This document shows positions 25,208-33,122 of a DNA stretch of 64,000 nucleotides, in pieces. The notes below the pieces were generated by a model, which was given only the letters and a program-made list of their open reading frames with translations, ran no database searches and was not told where the DNA came from. The DNA is from DASSBQ01 sp040981125 (GTDB lineage: Bacteria > Nitrospirota > Nitrospiria > Nitrospirales > Nitrospiraceae), in NCBI GenBank assembly GCA_040981125.1, contig JANRMQ010000002.1, positions 1 through 64,000 of the forward strand. The letters run 5' to 3'. The stretch's first letter is position 1. Each line of letters starts with the position of its first letter. The translations under genes and the position numbers were made by a program.

Positions 25208-26011
25208 AGTGGGGTTCCTCTCTTAATCGAAATGCCCCATGATCGCGGCGCAGAAGTGGCGGCAGTCGCGGGACGCCCGGCCTACATTGTTCATGACGAT
25301 TCGTGACGCAACCGCCGAGACGCCATGCGAGACGGATGCATGGAGCAACAAGGGACAGAGGCGAACTTGAAACAGTTCTGTTGATCAATCGAGCGGCGCG
25401 GCCACCTGGTTGGCCGCAGCTAAGTCGCGGCCGGCTGCACTCCCCCGCCAATGCAACGCAGACGGCGAGCAGAAGCCGCCTTTCTGAAGGCCGTGAACGC
25501 TGCTCCTGCCTGCCCTTCGTTCTCGTGCGTGCGTTGTAGGTTGATCGAGATCGTCATGAGCGGCTCCCGTCCGTCAACCTTCGTCAGCTGTAGGAGCGTT
25601 CGGGCCGCCGTCTTTGGAACCATTTCTGTGAAAGGATGAGAAGAAAAGAAGAACGCGGGGCATCTTATCCCAAGGCATGCGTGGCCACAACCTCGTTTTC
25701 AAACCCGTAGGCACATTAGTACGGTGGACTGAGCAGCGGCTGAAAGCATCATCTGCCCGAAGGAGTGAGATGGATGCCTCGACCCGTCTGACTTGCGATG
25801 CCTTCGCCTAAAAAGGCCAATCAGACTTTACCGATCGTGTATCAGAGTGAGATCGGGGGGCGCACGCCGGCCAATCCTTGAGTGGCTTACCGCTTTCCAA
25901 GTGCGAGGCGTTGTGATTGAGGCCGCTCTGTAATCGGGACCAAAACCGTGACCGAACCGTAACTGAGGAAACAACTGAAACCGAGAGGAGAATTAAGCTA
26001 TTGAAAGGAAC
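25208..26011. other. Intergenic stretch left of the tRNA-Lys island
   Basis: About 800 bp with no supported gene: ORFs are short, without ribosome binding sites or recognisable motifs. It contains the promoter of the two-gene unit to its left. I see no repeat longer than chance in it. Confidence 0.5.
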
Positions 26012-26060
26012 TGGTGAGCCGGCTGGGATTCGAACCCAGGACCCTCGCCTTTAAAGGGCG
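26012..26060 (-). repeat. tRNA-Lys 3'-end fragment, candidate attachment site
   Basis: These 49 bases match the 3' part of the tRNA-Lys gene at 28287-28335 with one mismatch; the first 40 are identical. They span the CCA end, T arm, variable loop, and the 3' side and loop of the anticodon arm; the D arm and acceptor 5' strand are missing. Such partial tRNA copies are the hallmark of tyrosine-recombinase integration at a tRNA gene, marking the distal end of an island. Confidence 0.8.
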
Positions 26061-26555
26061 GTCGCAGGCGTGTATGCTTAACGGCTACTAAGTTGGATTA
26101 AGCCGCATGGCTACTGGGGAAACAGATAGTTTCTCCAGTTGTCCATGTGGGATTGAGTAGGCTTAATTCGCATTCAGAACGGGGACTAAAATGGGCACTG
26201 CGTTCTACGTATCGAGTAATGGAAACCCGGTCGCATAATGCCCAATCCCCCGTCTCCCTGCCCTGTCCGGCAATCCTCCCGACCTCCCCCATGTAGGAGT
26301 GCTTACTCCGATTGCCGATTGTTGATTGTAGGCCAACGTCGCACGGAATTCTGTCCCTCCTGTAATTCTACGAGGGAGCGGCCCTCGTGAAGGCACCAGC
26401 TTGTCGGCCAGGAGGTGGATTGATATGCTCTGCTCGTCGATAAGAGCTTCAAAATACTTTACTGCTTCTTTCCGACAAATCGATGTAGAACCAGTGTCAA
26501 ATCTGGACGCACCAAAACAAGGGAGAACCTGGAAGACAGGCCGCTTCTCAATAAA
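26061..26555. other. Intergenic stretch inside the island remnant
   Basis: About 500 bp with lower GC than the flanking chromosome by eye. A minus-strand ORF across 26205-26687 is open but has no family features and overlaps the better-supported plus-strand gene, so I do not call it. Nothing else is recognised. Confidence 0.4.
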
Positions 26556-27527
26556 ATGAATAAATTGCTGAATCATATGGATGATCTTTGGGAGATCGTG
26601 CTCGACCTTCTCACTTTCTATCATGAGTGTTGCTACAACTGTCAGCCACGTGATAGCAGCGAATATGTATGGCTTTCCGAGGAGCATGAGATTCTCGAGG
26701 TTTTACAGGAGATTGTTGAAGGGGTCTGTCATGCAAATAATAAAGAGGTCCCTCAATATCTTGACGCGGAGACTGTAGGTAAAGCATTCGATGAATGCCC
26801 AACGAGCTGCGATAACTGTGGCACCGAATGGGACAGCGGCACACCTATTGGAGGCGAGTGGTTGGTTTGCCGTGGTGAAGAGACGAGAAGCGCGAACTAC
26901 GTGCTGACGAAGGCCTTCTGGCCTTATTTGACCCACTATACGAAGCCAGCTAAAGGAATGTCAGGCATTGACACCCTTCTCAACATCGTTTGGGATAAGA
27001 AGATCCTAGCTAGCGATCGAATGATTATCGACAAACGAAAAGTCGTGGCGTTCACTGAGTGTTCGCCACTGGAAATCATGGCGCTCTTGGACGGAGAGAA
27101 GCATCACAGTCCTGCTGAGGCCTTTCGGTGGAGAAGGTCAAGGCATGGCATCGCTATCACGAGGTCGGCTCTCTGCTTAGCCGGAGCTTTGCCGGTGATA
27201 CATGGAGACCAGTGCATATTGGACTGTCTGCCAAAAGATCAACGCTTCCGGCATCAAAAATTTGATCGAAGGACCACTTTTTCTGATTGGACATTTGAGA
27301 GGGAATTTCGAGTCGAAGGTGATATCTCTCTTACCGACTTTAGGCCGGATGACCTGATCCTGATCGTGGAGAACCAACGAGAAATGTTCTCCGTACTTGC
27401 ACAAAGGAAAGTGCCGCCTTTTCCGGTTATGCCCTTCGATTATGTCTTTTCAACAGATGCTCCATACGCCCGGATGACCAGGCGTCAGGAACAAACGGCT
27501 GCTGTAGGATACTTTCCTGGGTGTTAA
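26556..27527 (+). CDS. Island cargo protein, possibly abortive-infection-like (AbiGi/DUF2971-like)
   Basis: The protein has 323 residues. The N-terminal ~90 are helical and acidic, followed by a cysteine pair in CPTSCDNCGTEW that may bind metal. From ~125, FWPYLTHYTKPAKGMSGIDT, VVAFTECSPLEIM, HGIAITRSAL, PVIH, and near the end SDWTFEREFRVEGDI with LILIV follow. This succession (HYT entry, FTE, GIA, W-x-x-EREWR) resembles proteins of the DUF2971/AbiGi-like kind linked with phage resistance; I am not certain of the match. No clear ribosome binding site precedes ATG 26556, and ATG 26577 is an alternative. It is the only intact gene between the tRNA fragment and the tRNA. Its function is unproven. 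Confidence 0.55.
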   Translation: MNKLLNHMDDLWEIVLDLLTFYHECCYNCQPRDSSEYVWLSEEHEILEVLQEIVEGVCHANNKEVPQYLDAETVGKAFDECPTSCDNCGTEWDSGTPIGGEWLVCRGEETRSANYVLTKAFWPYLTHYTKPAKGMSGIDTLLNIVWDKKILASDRMIIDKRKVVAFTECSPLEIMALLDGEKHHSPAEAFRWRRSRHGIAITRSALCLAGALPVIHGDQCILDCLPKDQRFRHQKFDRRTTFSDWTFEREFRVEGDISLTDFRPDDLILIVENQREMFSVLAQRKVPPFPVMPFDYVFSTDAPYARMTRRQEQTAAVGYFPGC

Positions 27528-27672
27528 AACCACATTAAACCCTCATGAACACTGGGGAAGAAAGCATTGACTCCTTCCCCAGCTTTTTTCCTCAGAATTC
27601 CCCCCGTTCCCCACATTTCACAACGGGATTCACAACAGGTGAGCCAGCATAGGACGAAAGAAGAATACTACT

Positions 27673-28260
27673 ATGTTTGTGATCTTCGTTGCGCCAAGAC
27701 AACACGCAGGACCCCGCACAACGTATATTGCCGAAGATGGGTCTACGACCGACATCCGCTCGAAAGCAGCCCGGTTCCTTACCAAGACGGACGCTAAAAG
27801 GTTTGCTATCCATACCGGCATGCGCAAGTGCGAGCTTCTTCAGTTGAAGTGGGGAGACATCGACATGATGGCCGGCACGGTCAAAGTTCGAGATAGTAAG
27901 GCCGGATCACGGCAAGCGTTCTTGAACTCAATCGTCCAAGAGGTCTCGACCAACGTGAAGGTGACCAGCACCGGCCCGGTCGTGTTCCCCTTCCCGCCCC
28001 GCTACCTCGGCAAGGCGTTTAAACGAGCGGTCTAACGTGCCGGCTTGGCGCCGTTCCGGTTTCATGACTTGCGGCACACGTTCGCCAGTCGGGCTTGCCA
28101 TGAATGGCGCCAATGATCGAACCATCATGACGCTGGGGGATGGGCCTCTCCGGCAATGCTGCGCCGCTATGCGCATCTTTCGCCATCGCATTGCTGGTTA
28201 GCGGTCGAAGGGTTGACTAAATGGGGAGTGGCCGAAAAATCGAAGCGGACCAACCAGAAA
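27673..28260 (+). pseudogene. Tyrosine recombinase (phage-type integrase) C-terminal domain, decayed
   Basis: The reading shows HTGMRKCELLQLKWGDID (catalytic Arg I), FRFHDLRHTFASR (His-x-x-Arg) and MLRRYAHLSP (nucleophilic Tyr), the ordered catalytic residues of tyrosine recombinases. Three lesions interrupt it: an in-frame TAA at 28033 just before RAGLAPFRFHDL, a one-base insertion near 28095 and a one-base loss near 28136. The N-terminal DNA-binding domain is missing, and a deletion precedes HTGMRK. The 3' end lies next to tRNA-Lys, the normal position of an integrase of a tRNA-integrated island, oriented toward the tRNA gene. The element cannot excise itself. Confidence 0.85.
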
Positions 28261-28286
28261 AAACCGTCCAATCAATTGATTTCTAA

Positions 28287-28362
28287 TGGTGAGCCGGCTG
28301 GGATTCGAACCCAGGACCCTCGCCTTAAAAGGGCGATGCTCTACCGACTGAGCTACCGGCTC
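28287..28362 (-). tRNA. tRNA-Lys(UUU)
   Basis: The cloverleaf is complete: acceptor GAGCCGG/CCGGCTC, D arm AGCTC...GAGC, anticodon stem TCGCC/GGCGA around CTTTTAA (anticodon UUU), T arm CTGGG TTCGAAT CCCAG, discriminator A and an encoded CCA. It is 76 nt long. Its 3' half is duplicated at 26012, so it served as an integration site and was regenerated intact. Confidence 0.97.
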
Positions 28363-28369
28363 ACATACC

Positions 28370-28488
28370 GGGCGTTGAAAAAGGCACCTGGCGTCGTTCT
28401 CGTGTCGCTCAGGATCTCAACGTACCGCAAAGAGTACGCCTCGATCCCTCGCTCCCTGCGGCCTAGCCAACTGCCTTTTTGAACGCCC
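28370..28488. repeat. Intergenic repeat copy A with 16-bp terminal inverted repeats
   Basis: GGGCGTTGAAAAAGGC at 28370-28385 and GCCTTTTTGAACGCCC at 28473-28488 form inverted ends matching at 15 of 16 bases. The right half (CTCGATCCCTCGCT ... GCGGCCTAGCCAACT) recurs at 28771-28819. The layout is that of a MITE-like or palindromic intergenic element. No ORF is inside. Confidence 0.65.
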
Positions 28489-28589
28489 TCCGAAATAAGA
28501 TTCAAGAACGAGATTACTAAAGGGCCTTTTGAGACGTATGTTCCTTGCCCATCAACCACTCATCTTCAAGACACTACCGGCTCACTGAC

Positions 28590-28819
28590 GGATGCTGAAA
28601 ACGGCCGTCAACTGCGTTCTTGCAAGGCACTGTGCACTCACCGTCTCGCGCCGATGCGCAAGCTTAAGACGACTTCTTCGTCGCCTTGCGCACCTCAAAT
28701 CCTGCGACGTACCCCGGGAAAAGAGCCTGTCTCGGCAGGCTCGGGGTGGGCCGGGTAAGGATGCCCGCGCCTCGATCCCTTGCTCGATGCGGCCTAGCCA
28801 ACTACCTTTTTGAACGCCC
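28590..28819. repeat. Intergenic repeat copy B, with duplicated tRNA-Lys 5' end beside it
   Basis: The last ~50 bp match copy A at about nine of ten positions and end with the same CTTTTTGAACGCCC. The left end (GATGCTGAAAACGGC) is a degenerate form of copy A's. Just left of it, 28574-28585 (CTACCGGCTCAC) repeats the 5' end of the tRNA-Lys gene plus its flanking two bases, in the same relative position as in copy A. The duplication thus included the tRNA boundary. The stretch 28489-28869 holds nothing else I recognise. Confidence 0.6.
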
Positions 28820-28869
28820 GAAAACAGCGCATCTTACCACCGCCGGACGACGATTGACGATGGAGGATT

Positions 28870-30180
28870 TTATTTGCCGCGACCGCGACGAGTTTGCAGC
28901 GGATTGCGAAGGATGATGGTCTCATCGCGCTTCGATCCGGTGGAAATTATATCGATCGGACATTCCGACAATTCTTCAATCCGAGCCAGATACCGCTTCG
29001 CCTCCGCCGGCAGCTTCTTATAGCTGGTTACGCCGGTGGTCGGTTGGTGCCACCCCCGCAAGGTTTCATATATCGGCTCGCAGCCGCTTAGGATTTCGAG
29101 GTCCGACGGCATGTCGCGATAGGTCTTTCCGTTGTAACGATACCCGCGGCACAATTTGAGAACTTTGCATCCGTCGAGCACGTCGAGCTTCGTCACCGTC
29201 AGCGAGGTCAGGCCGTTCACACGCGAGGCATGGCGGACCAAGACGCCGTCGAACCACCCACAGCGGCGGGGCCTGCCTGTCGTCGCCCCGAATTCCTTTC
29301 CCCGCTCCTGCAGTCCATTGCCCACTTCATCCGTCAATTCCGTTGGAAACGGTCCGCTGCCGACCCTGGTCGTATAGGCCTTGGCGATGCCCATGACCCC
29401 GTCGATCTTGGTCGGGCCGACGCCGGTTCCCGTGCACGCGCCTCCGGCCGCCGCGCTGGACGAGGTAACATAGGGATAGGTTCCAAAATCGACATCGAGA
29501 TGGGTGCCTTGCGCTCCTTCAAAGAGCACCGTTTTCCCATTTGCGATGGCCTTGTTCAATAGGCTGGTCGTATCGCAAATGTAGCTCTTCACCCGCTCGG
29601 CATAGCCCATGTACTGATCGAAGACCTTTTCCAGCTCAAAGACTTCCACCTTGTGCAGTTGCTCGAGCAGCCAGTTGATGTCGCCGAGGTTCTCTTCCAG
29701 CTTTTGTTTGAACAGCGGTGGATTCAGCAGATCGCCCATGCGAATACCGATGCGCGCCATCTTATCCACATAGGAAGGGCCGATACCGCGGCCGGTTGTC
29801 CCGATGCGGCGCACGCCTCTCGACTGCTCCGACGCCTTATCGATAGCCTTATGATAAGGAAGGATCAAATGCGCCCGATCGCTGACCGTAAAGTTCTTCC
29901 CGATCTTCACGCCTTTGCCGTGCAAATGATCCATTTCCTCGATCAATGCGCCTGGATCCACGACGACTCCGTTGCCGATGATGCACAACGTGCCGCGATA
30001 CAGAATACCGGATGGAATCAGGTGAAAGACGAACGTATCCCGCGAATTGATGACGGTATGGCCGGCATTGGAGCCGCCCTGATAGCGCACCACCGCATCG
30101 GCGTCGCGCGCCAGGATATCGACGATCTTTCCCTTCCCTTCATCGCCCCACTGGGCGCCGATGATAACTAAGTTTCCCAT
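28870..30180 (-). CDS. purA: Adenylosuccinate synthetase
   Basis: The protein has 436 residues, a normal length. It condenses IMP with aspartate using GTP, the first committed step from IMP to AMP, in the cytosol. GAQWGDEGKGKIVD is the N-terminal P-loop-like motif with the catalytic Asp, GGSNAGHTV the IMP/GTP-binding segment with the catalytic His, FEGAQGTHLDVDFGTYPYVT the middle signature, and STGSKRDETI the C-terminal GTP-binding motif. The start at ATG 30180 (MGNLVIIGAQ) fits the family exactly. It is transcribed alone on the minus strand, with tRNA-Ala divergent upstream. Confidence 0.97.
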   Translation of the reverse strand: MGNLVIIGAQWGDEGKGKIVDILARDADAVVRYQGGSNAGHTVINSRDTFVFHLIPSGILYRGTLCIIGNGVVVDPGALIEEMDHLHGKGVKIGKNFTVSDRAHLILPYHKAIDKASEQSRGVRRIGTTGRGIGPSYVDKMARIGIRMGDLLNPPLFKQKLEENLGDINWLLEQLHKVEVFELEKVFDQYMGYAERVKSYICDTTSLLNKAIANGKTVLFEGAQGTHLDVDFGTYPYVTSSSAAAGGACTGTGVGPTKIDGVMGIAKAYTTRVGSGPFPTELTDEVGNGLQERGKEFGATTGRPRRCGWFDGVLVRHASRVNGLTSLTVTKLDVLDGCKVLKLCRGYRYNGKTYRDMPSDLEILSGCEPIYETLRGWHQPTTGVTSYKKLPAEAKRYLARIEELSECPIDIISTGSKRDETIILRNPLQTRRGRGK

Positions 30181-30429
30181 GCCGCTCTCTATTGCATCTC
30201 GGTCGAAAAAATAGCCCTGATCTCATCGAGAGACCAGAGCCACGAGCGCATCATGGTAGGGTCCGCTTGAGGGTTTGTCAAGCACGGTTTTACGCCCTCG
30301 CCTTTTCTTGACTGCCCAAAAGACTGCGTGATAGCATGTCGGCTTACGTGGCTGAGTGCAGATTGTTCCGCGCTTCTGACTCTTCAACTCGGAATTCAAC
30401 AAACTCAGAACGTATAATCGAATAGGTGT

Positions 30430-30505
30430 GGGGCTGTAGCGCAGTTGGGAGCGCGCGTGAATGGCATTCACGAGGTCGCCGGTTCAATCCCGGCCAGCTC
30501 CACCA
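30430..30505 (+). tRNA. tRNA-Ala(GGC)
   Basis: A full cloverleaf of 76 nt: acceptor GGGGCTG/CAGCTCC, D arm GCGC...GCGC, anticodon stem CGTGA/TCACG with loop ATGGCAT (anticodon GGC), T arm GCCGG TTCAATC CCGGC, discriminator A and encoded CCA. Confidence 0.95.
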
Positions 30506-30721
30506 AACCGCACTTCGTGTGGGCCGCCGGCTATTCATCGCATTTTCGTAACTGTCGCCGGCGGAGAGACACCTTAGTTTGAAAATTTGAGTTAGTTATT
30601 CGCTAGAGCCGGTCGCTGGTTTAAGCCTTATCGTCATAGACACGACCGGAGAAAATCTTCACGCAGCGTTTCATCCTCGGTGATTTTCGCCTAACGCTTC
30701 ACGCCTCGCGGATTCAACTCC

Positions 30722-32563
30722 ATGCTTCAACTCGAATCGGTTCATAAGCAATTTGCGACAAAGGTCCTGTTGGACGGCGCGACGGCGCACCTGCGTCCCA
30801 ACACCCGTGTCGGACTGGTCGGCCCGAACGGGGTCGGAAAAACCACTCTATTCCGCATGATTCTGGGCGAAGATTCGCCCGACGAAGGATCCATCCGCAA
30901 GCGTCCCCGCCTCAGAATCGGCTATTTGCCGCAGGAATTGGAAACGATCACAGGCAAGACCGTCCTAGATGCGGCCCATCGGGATTTGTACCCCGAACAT
31001 GAAGCAGAACGCATTCTGATGGGTCTTGGCTTTACCGAAACGGATTTTGCCAGGCCTATTGAAAATTTATCCGGCGGATATCGCATGCGGGTGGCCCTCG
31101 CTCATCTGCTGCTGTCCGAGCCGGATGTGCTGATGCTCGATGAGCCGACCAACCATCTGGACAAACCGACGCAAGCCTGGTTTGAGAATTTTCTCTTGAA
31201 CTCCAAATTGACGCTCCTGGTGATCAGCCACGACACGCGCTTCCTTGACCGGATCGCCACGCACATCTGGGAAATCCGCGACCGGAGCATCCAGGAGTAT
31301 CGCGGCAATTATACGAAGTTTCGCGAGATGCGGGCCGCCCGGGACGCGCAGTTGGAAGCCTCCGCCACCCGGCAAGCCAAAGAAGTGGCGCGGGTTCAGA
31401 AATTCATCGACCGCTTTCGCTACCAGGCCAATAAAGCGAGCCAGGTCCAGTCCCGCATCAAGCAACTCGAAAAAGTCAAACTGATCGAACGGCAACGGGA
31501 TACCAAACGGGTTCGGTTCAAGTTCCCGGTTCCTGCGGCGAGCGGCCGTCACGTGTTGGAATTGCAAGGCGTCGCAAAGAGCTATGGGGACAAGGTGATC
31601 TATCGATCGTTGGACTTCGCGGTCGAACGAGGCCAGCGCATCGCGTTGGTCGGAGAAAACGGAGCGGGAAAGAGTACGTTGCTGAAAATGTTGGCCGGCG
31701 TACTTCCGTTTGAAAAAGGCACCAGGACCGTCGGGCATGGAGTCACGCTCCATTATTTCGCGCAACATCAGGCCGAATCGCTCAATCCGGAGCACTCCAT
31801 TCTCGAGTCCTTATCCGAGGTGTCGGTGCAGGCCGAAATGAATTTTCTGCGCGGCATCGCGGGCGCGTTTCTCTTCTCGGGACAGGACCAGAAGAAGCCG
31901 ATCAAGGCCCTAAGCGGCGGCGAACGCAACCGCGTGGCGCTGGCCCGCATGCTGGTCGAGCCGGCCAACAGCCTGCTGCTCGATGAGCCGACCAACCATC
32001 TTGATCCGGCCTCCGTCGACATGCTGACCGACGCCCTCACCGATTTTCCCGGCACGATCATCTTTATTTCTCACGATCCGACATTCTTGACGCGCATTGC
32101 GACCCGCGTCGTGGAGATCGACGAGGGACAGGCCCGCAATTATTTCGGCGACTATGAATACTTTCTGTGGAAGAAAGCCCAGGAATTCGAGTCGATCAAG
32201 GAAAGCAGCGAAGACCTGTCTCCGAAACCCGCAGCGAAGTCCTCGGCTCCCACGAAGGCCATGGTCTCGCAAGTCCAACCCAAGTCTTCCGGCGGCGACC
32301 GGCGGGAACTGACCAAGACGCAGGCGCGCCTGGAAAAGCAGGTGGCGCGGGCGGAGAGCGAGATTGCAGGATTGGAGACACGCATCAAATCGCGGGATCA
32401 AGAATTGGCCGATCCGCAGTTGTATCAGGATTTTTCCCGCTGGAATGAATTGCACCTGGAACAGGATCAATGGAAGCGAGAGCTGGACCGAATGACCTCC
32501 CGCTGGGAATCGCTCTCAGGAGAGTTGGAAGAAGTCAGGCAGAAGCTGGCGGTGCCCAACTAA
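30722..32563 (+). CDS. ABC-F family ATPase (ribosome-associated, Uup/YheS-like)
   Basis: The protein has 613 residues with two ABC domains and no membrane part. Domain 1: GPNGVGKTTLFR Walker A, LSGGYRMRVALAHLL signature, VLMLDEPTNHLD Walker B. Domain 2: GENGAGKSTLLKML, LSGGERNRVALARML, LLLDEPTNHLD. The basic linker between them (residues ~220-300, FIDRFRYQANKASQVQSRI) is the ABC-F interdomain P-site tRNA interaction motif region. A coiled-coil C-terminus (~530-613) resembles Uup. Such proteins act on ribosomes or on nucleic-acid structures using ATP. It stands alone, between tRNA-Ala and a convergent PilZ gene. Confidence 0.92.
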   Translation: MLQLESVHKQFATKVLLDGATAHLRPNTRVGLVGPNGVGKTTLFRMILGEDSPDEGSIRKRPRLRIGYLPQELETITGKTVLDAAHRDLYPEHEAERILMGLGFTETDFARPIENLSGGYRMRVALAHLLLSEPDVLMLDEPTNHLDKPTQAWFENFLLNSKLTLLVISHDTRFLDRIATHIWEIRDRSIQEYRGNYTKFREMRAARDAQLEASATRQAKEVARVQKFIDRFRYQANKASQVQSRIKQLEKVKLIERQRDTKRVRFKFPVPAASGRHVLELQGVAKSYGDKVIYRSLDFAVERGQRIALVGENGAGKSTLLKMLAGVLPFEKGTRTVGHGVTLHYFAQHQAESLNPEHSILESLSEVSVQAEMNFLRGIAGAFLFSGQDQKKPIKALSGGERNRVALARMLVEPANSLLLDEPTNHLDPASVDMLTDALTDFPGTIIFISHDPTFLTRIATRVVEIDEGQARNYFGDYEYFLWKKAQEFESIKESSEDLSPKPAAKSSAPTKAMVSQVQPKSSGGDRRELTKTQARLEKQVARAESEIAGLETRIKSRDQELADPQLYQDFSRWNELHLEQDQWKRELDRMTSRWESLSGELEEVRQKLAVPN

Positions 32564-32591
32564 GCGAAACGAGAATAAAATCCGGTGACAC

Positions 32592-32674
32592 GTGCGTCTC
32601 GGCGCACAGGGGCGGGCGGGTGAGATAGAGGAAGGCAGCGTCTCGGCGCTGCGGGCGGGCGGGTGAGATAGAGG
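32592..32674. repeat. Tandem REP-like hairpins with conserved loop and tail
   Basis: Unit 1 has stem GTGCG/CGCAC and unit 2 has stem GCAGCG/CGCTGC; both enclose the same TCTCGG loop and are followed by the same tail GGGCGGGCGGGTGAGATAGA. The stems differ in sequence but keep pairing. They sit in a convergent intergenic region after the ABC-F stop, so they may act as a terminator or be REP-type elements. Confidence 0.7.
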
Positions 32675-32685
32675 CCTTTCAGCAT

Positions 32686-33060
32686 CTACACGGTCGATTT
32701 GAGGGTTTCTTCGAGGTAGTAGTAAAGCCAGCGGTTCTTTTCTTTCGTGACCAATTCATCCCACACGACGCCGATCAGATAGCCCTTTTCCCAGGGCTTG
32801 ACCCAGGCGACCGTTCCCGACAACTTTTCCTGTTGTTCTACCCTGTCCGGATCGAGAAACGCGAGGGAGACGGTGACTCGTTCCTGAGCCGGGGGATTTT
32901 CTTTGGCATGCAGTCCGGCGCCGATACGATTCACGTTATCCAGAACGGCCGTAAAGGCCTTCCCACCGCTCTTGGGCGATACGAGCGCTGAGCCGACCAA
33001 GGTCGCGCGGACATATTTGCGGCGTTCGTTGGGGTTTTCGACAGAGCTGTGTTTGCCCAT
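32686..33060 (-). CDS. PilZ-domain protein
   Basis: The start is placed at ATG 33060 (MGKHSSVENPNERRKY) because AGAGGGCGGG lies just before it; an upstream in-frame start at 33120 has no such site. The 124-residue protein is a single PilZ domain: RRKYVRA gives the RxxxR c-di-GMP motif, and DNVNRIGAGLHAKE corresponds to the DxSxxG motif with N and I replacing the usual serine region. It has no enzymatic part, so it probably relays c-di-GMP to a partner. The weakened second motif leaves ligand binding uncertain. It follows rarA on the same strand. Confidence 0.75.
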   Translation of the reverse strand: MGKHSSVENPNERRKYVRATLVGSALVSPKSGGKAFTAVLDNVNRIGAGLHAKENPPAQERVTVSLAFLDPDRVEQQEKLSGTVAWVKPWEKGYLIGVVWDELVTKEKNRWLYYYLEETLKSTV

Positions 33061-33122
33061 CCCGCCCTCTTTTGCGTTGAGTATAGCGGTTTGGACGATT
33101 TTGTCCATATCCTTTTTCACTA

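Noticed and set aside
17581..25720. GTAGGCACATTAG shared at about 17583 and 25708
   Set aside because: A 13-bp match is expected by chance in a window of this size and the flanks do not match.
26205..26687. 160-residue minus-strand ORF
   Set aside because: It overlaps the better-supported plus-strand cargo gene and has no recognisable domain or ribosome binding site.
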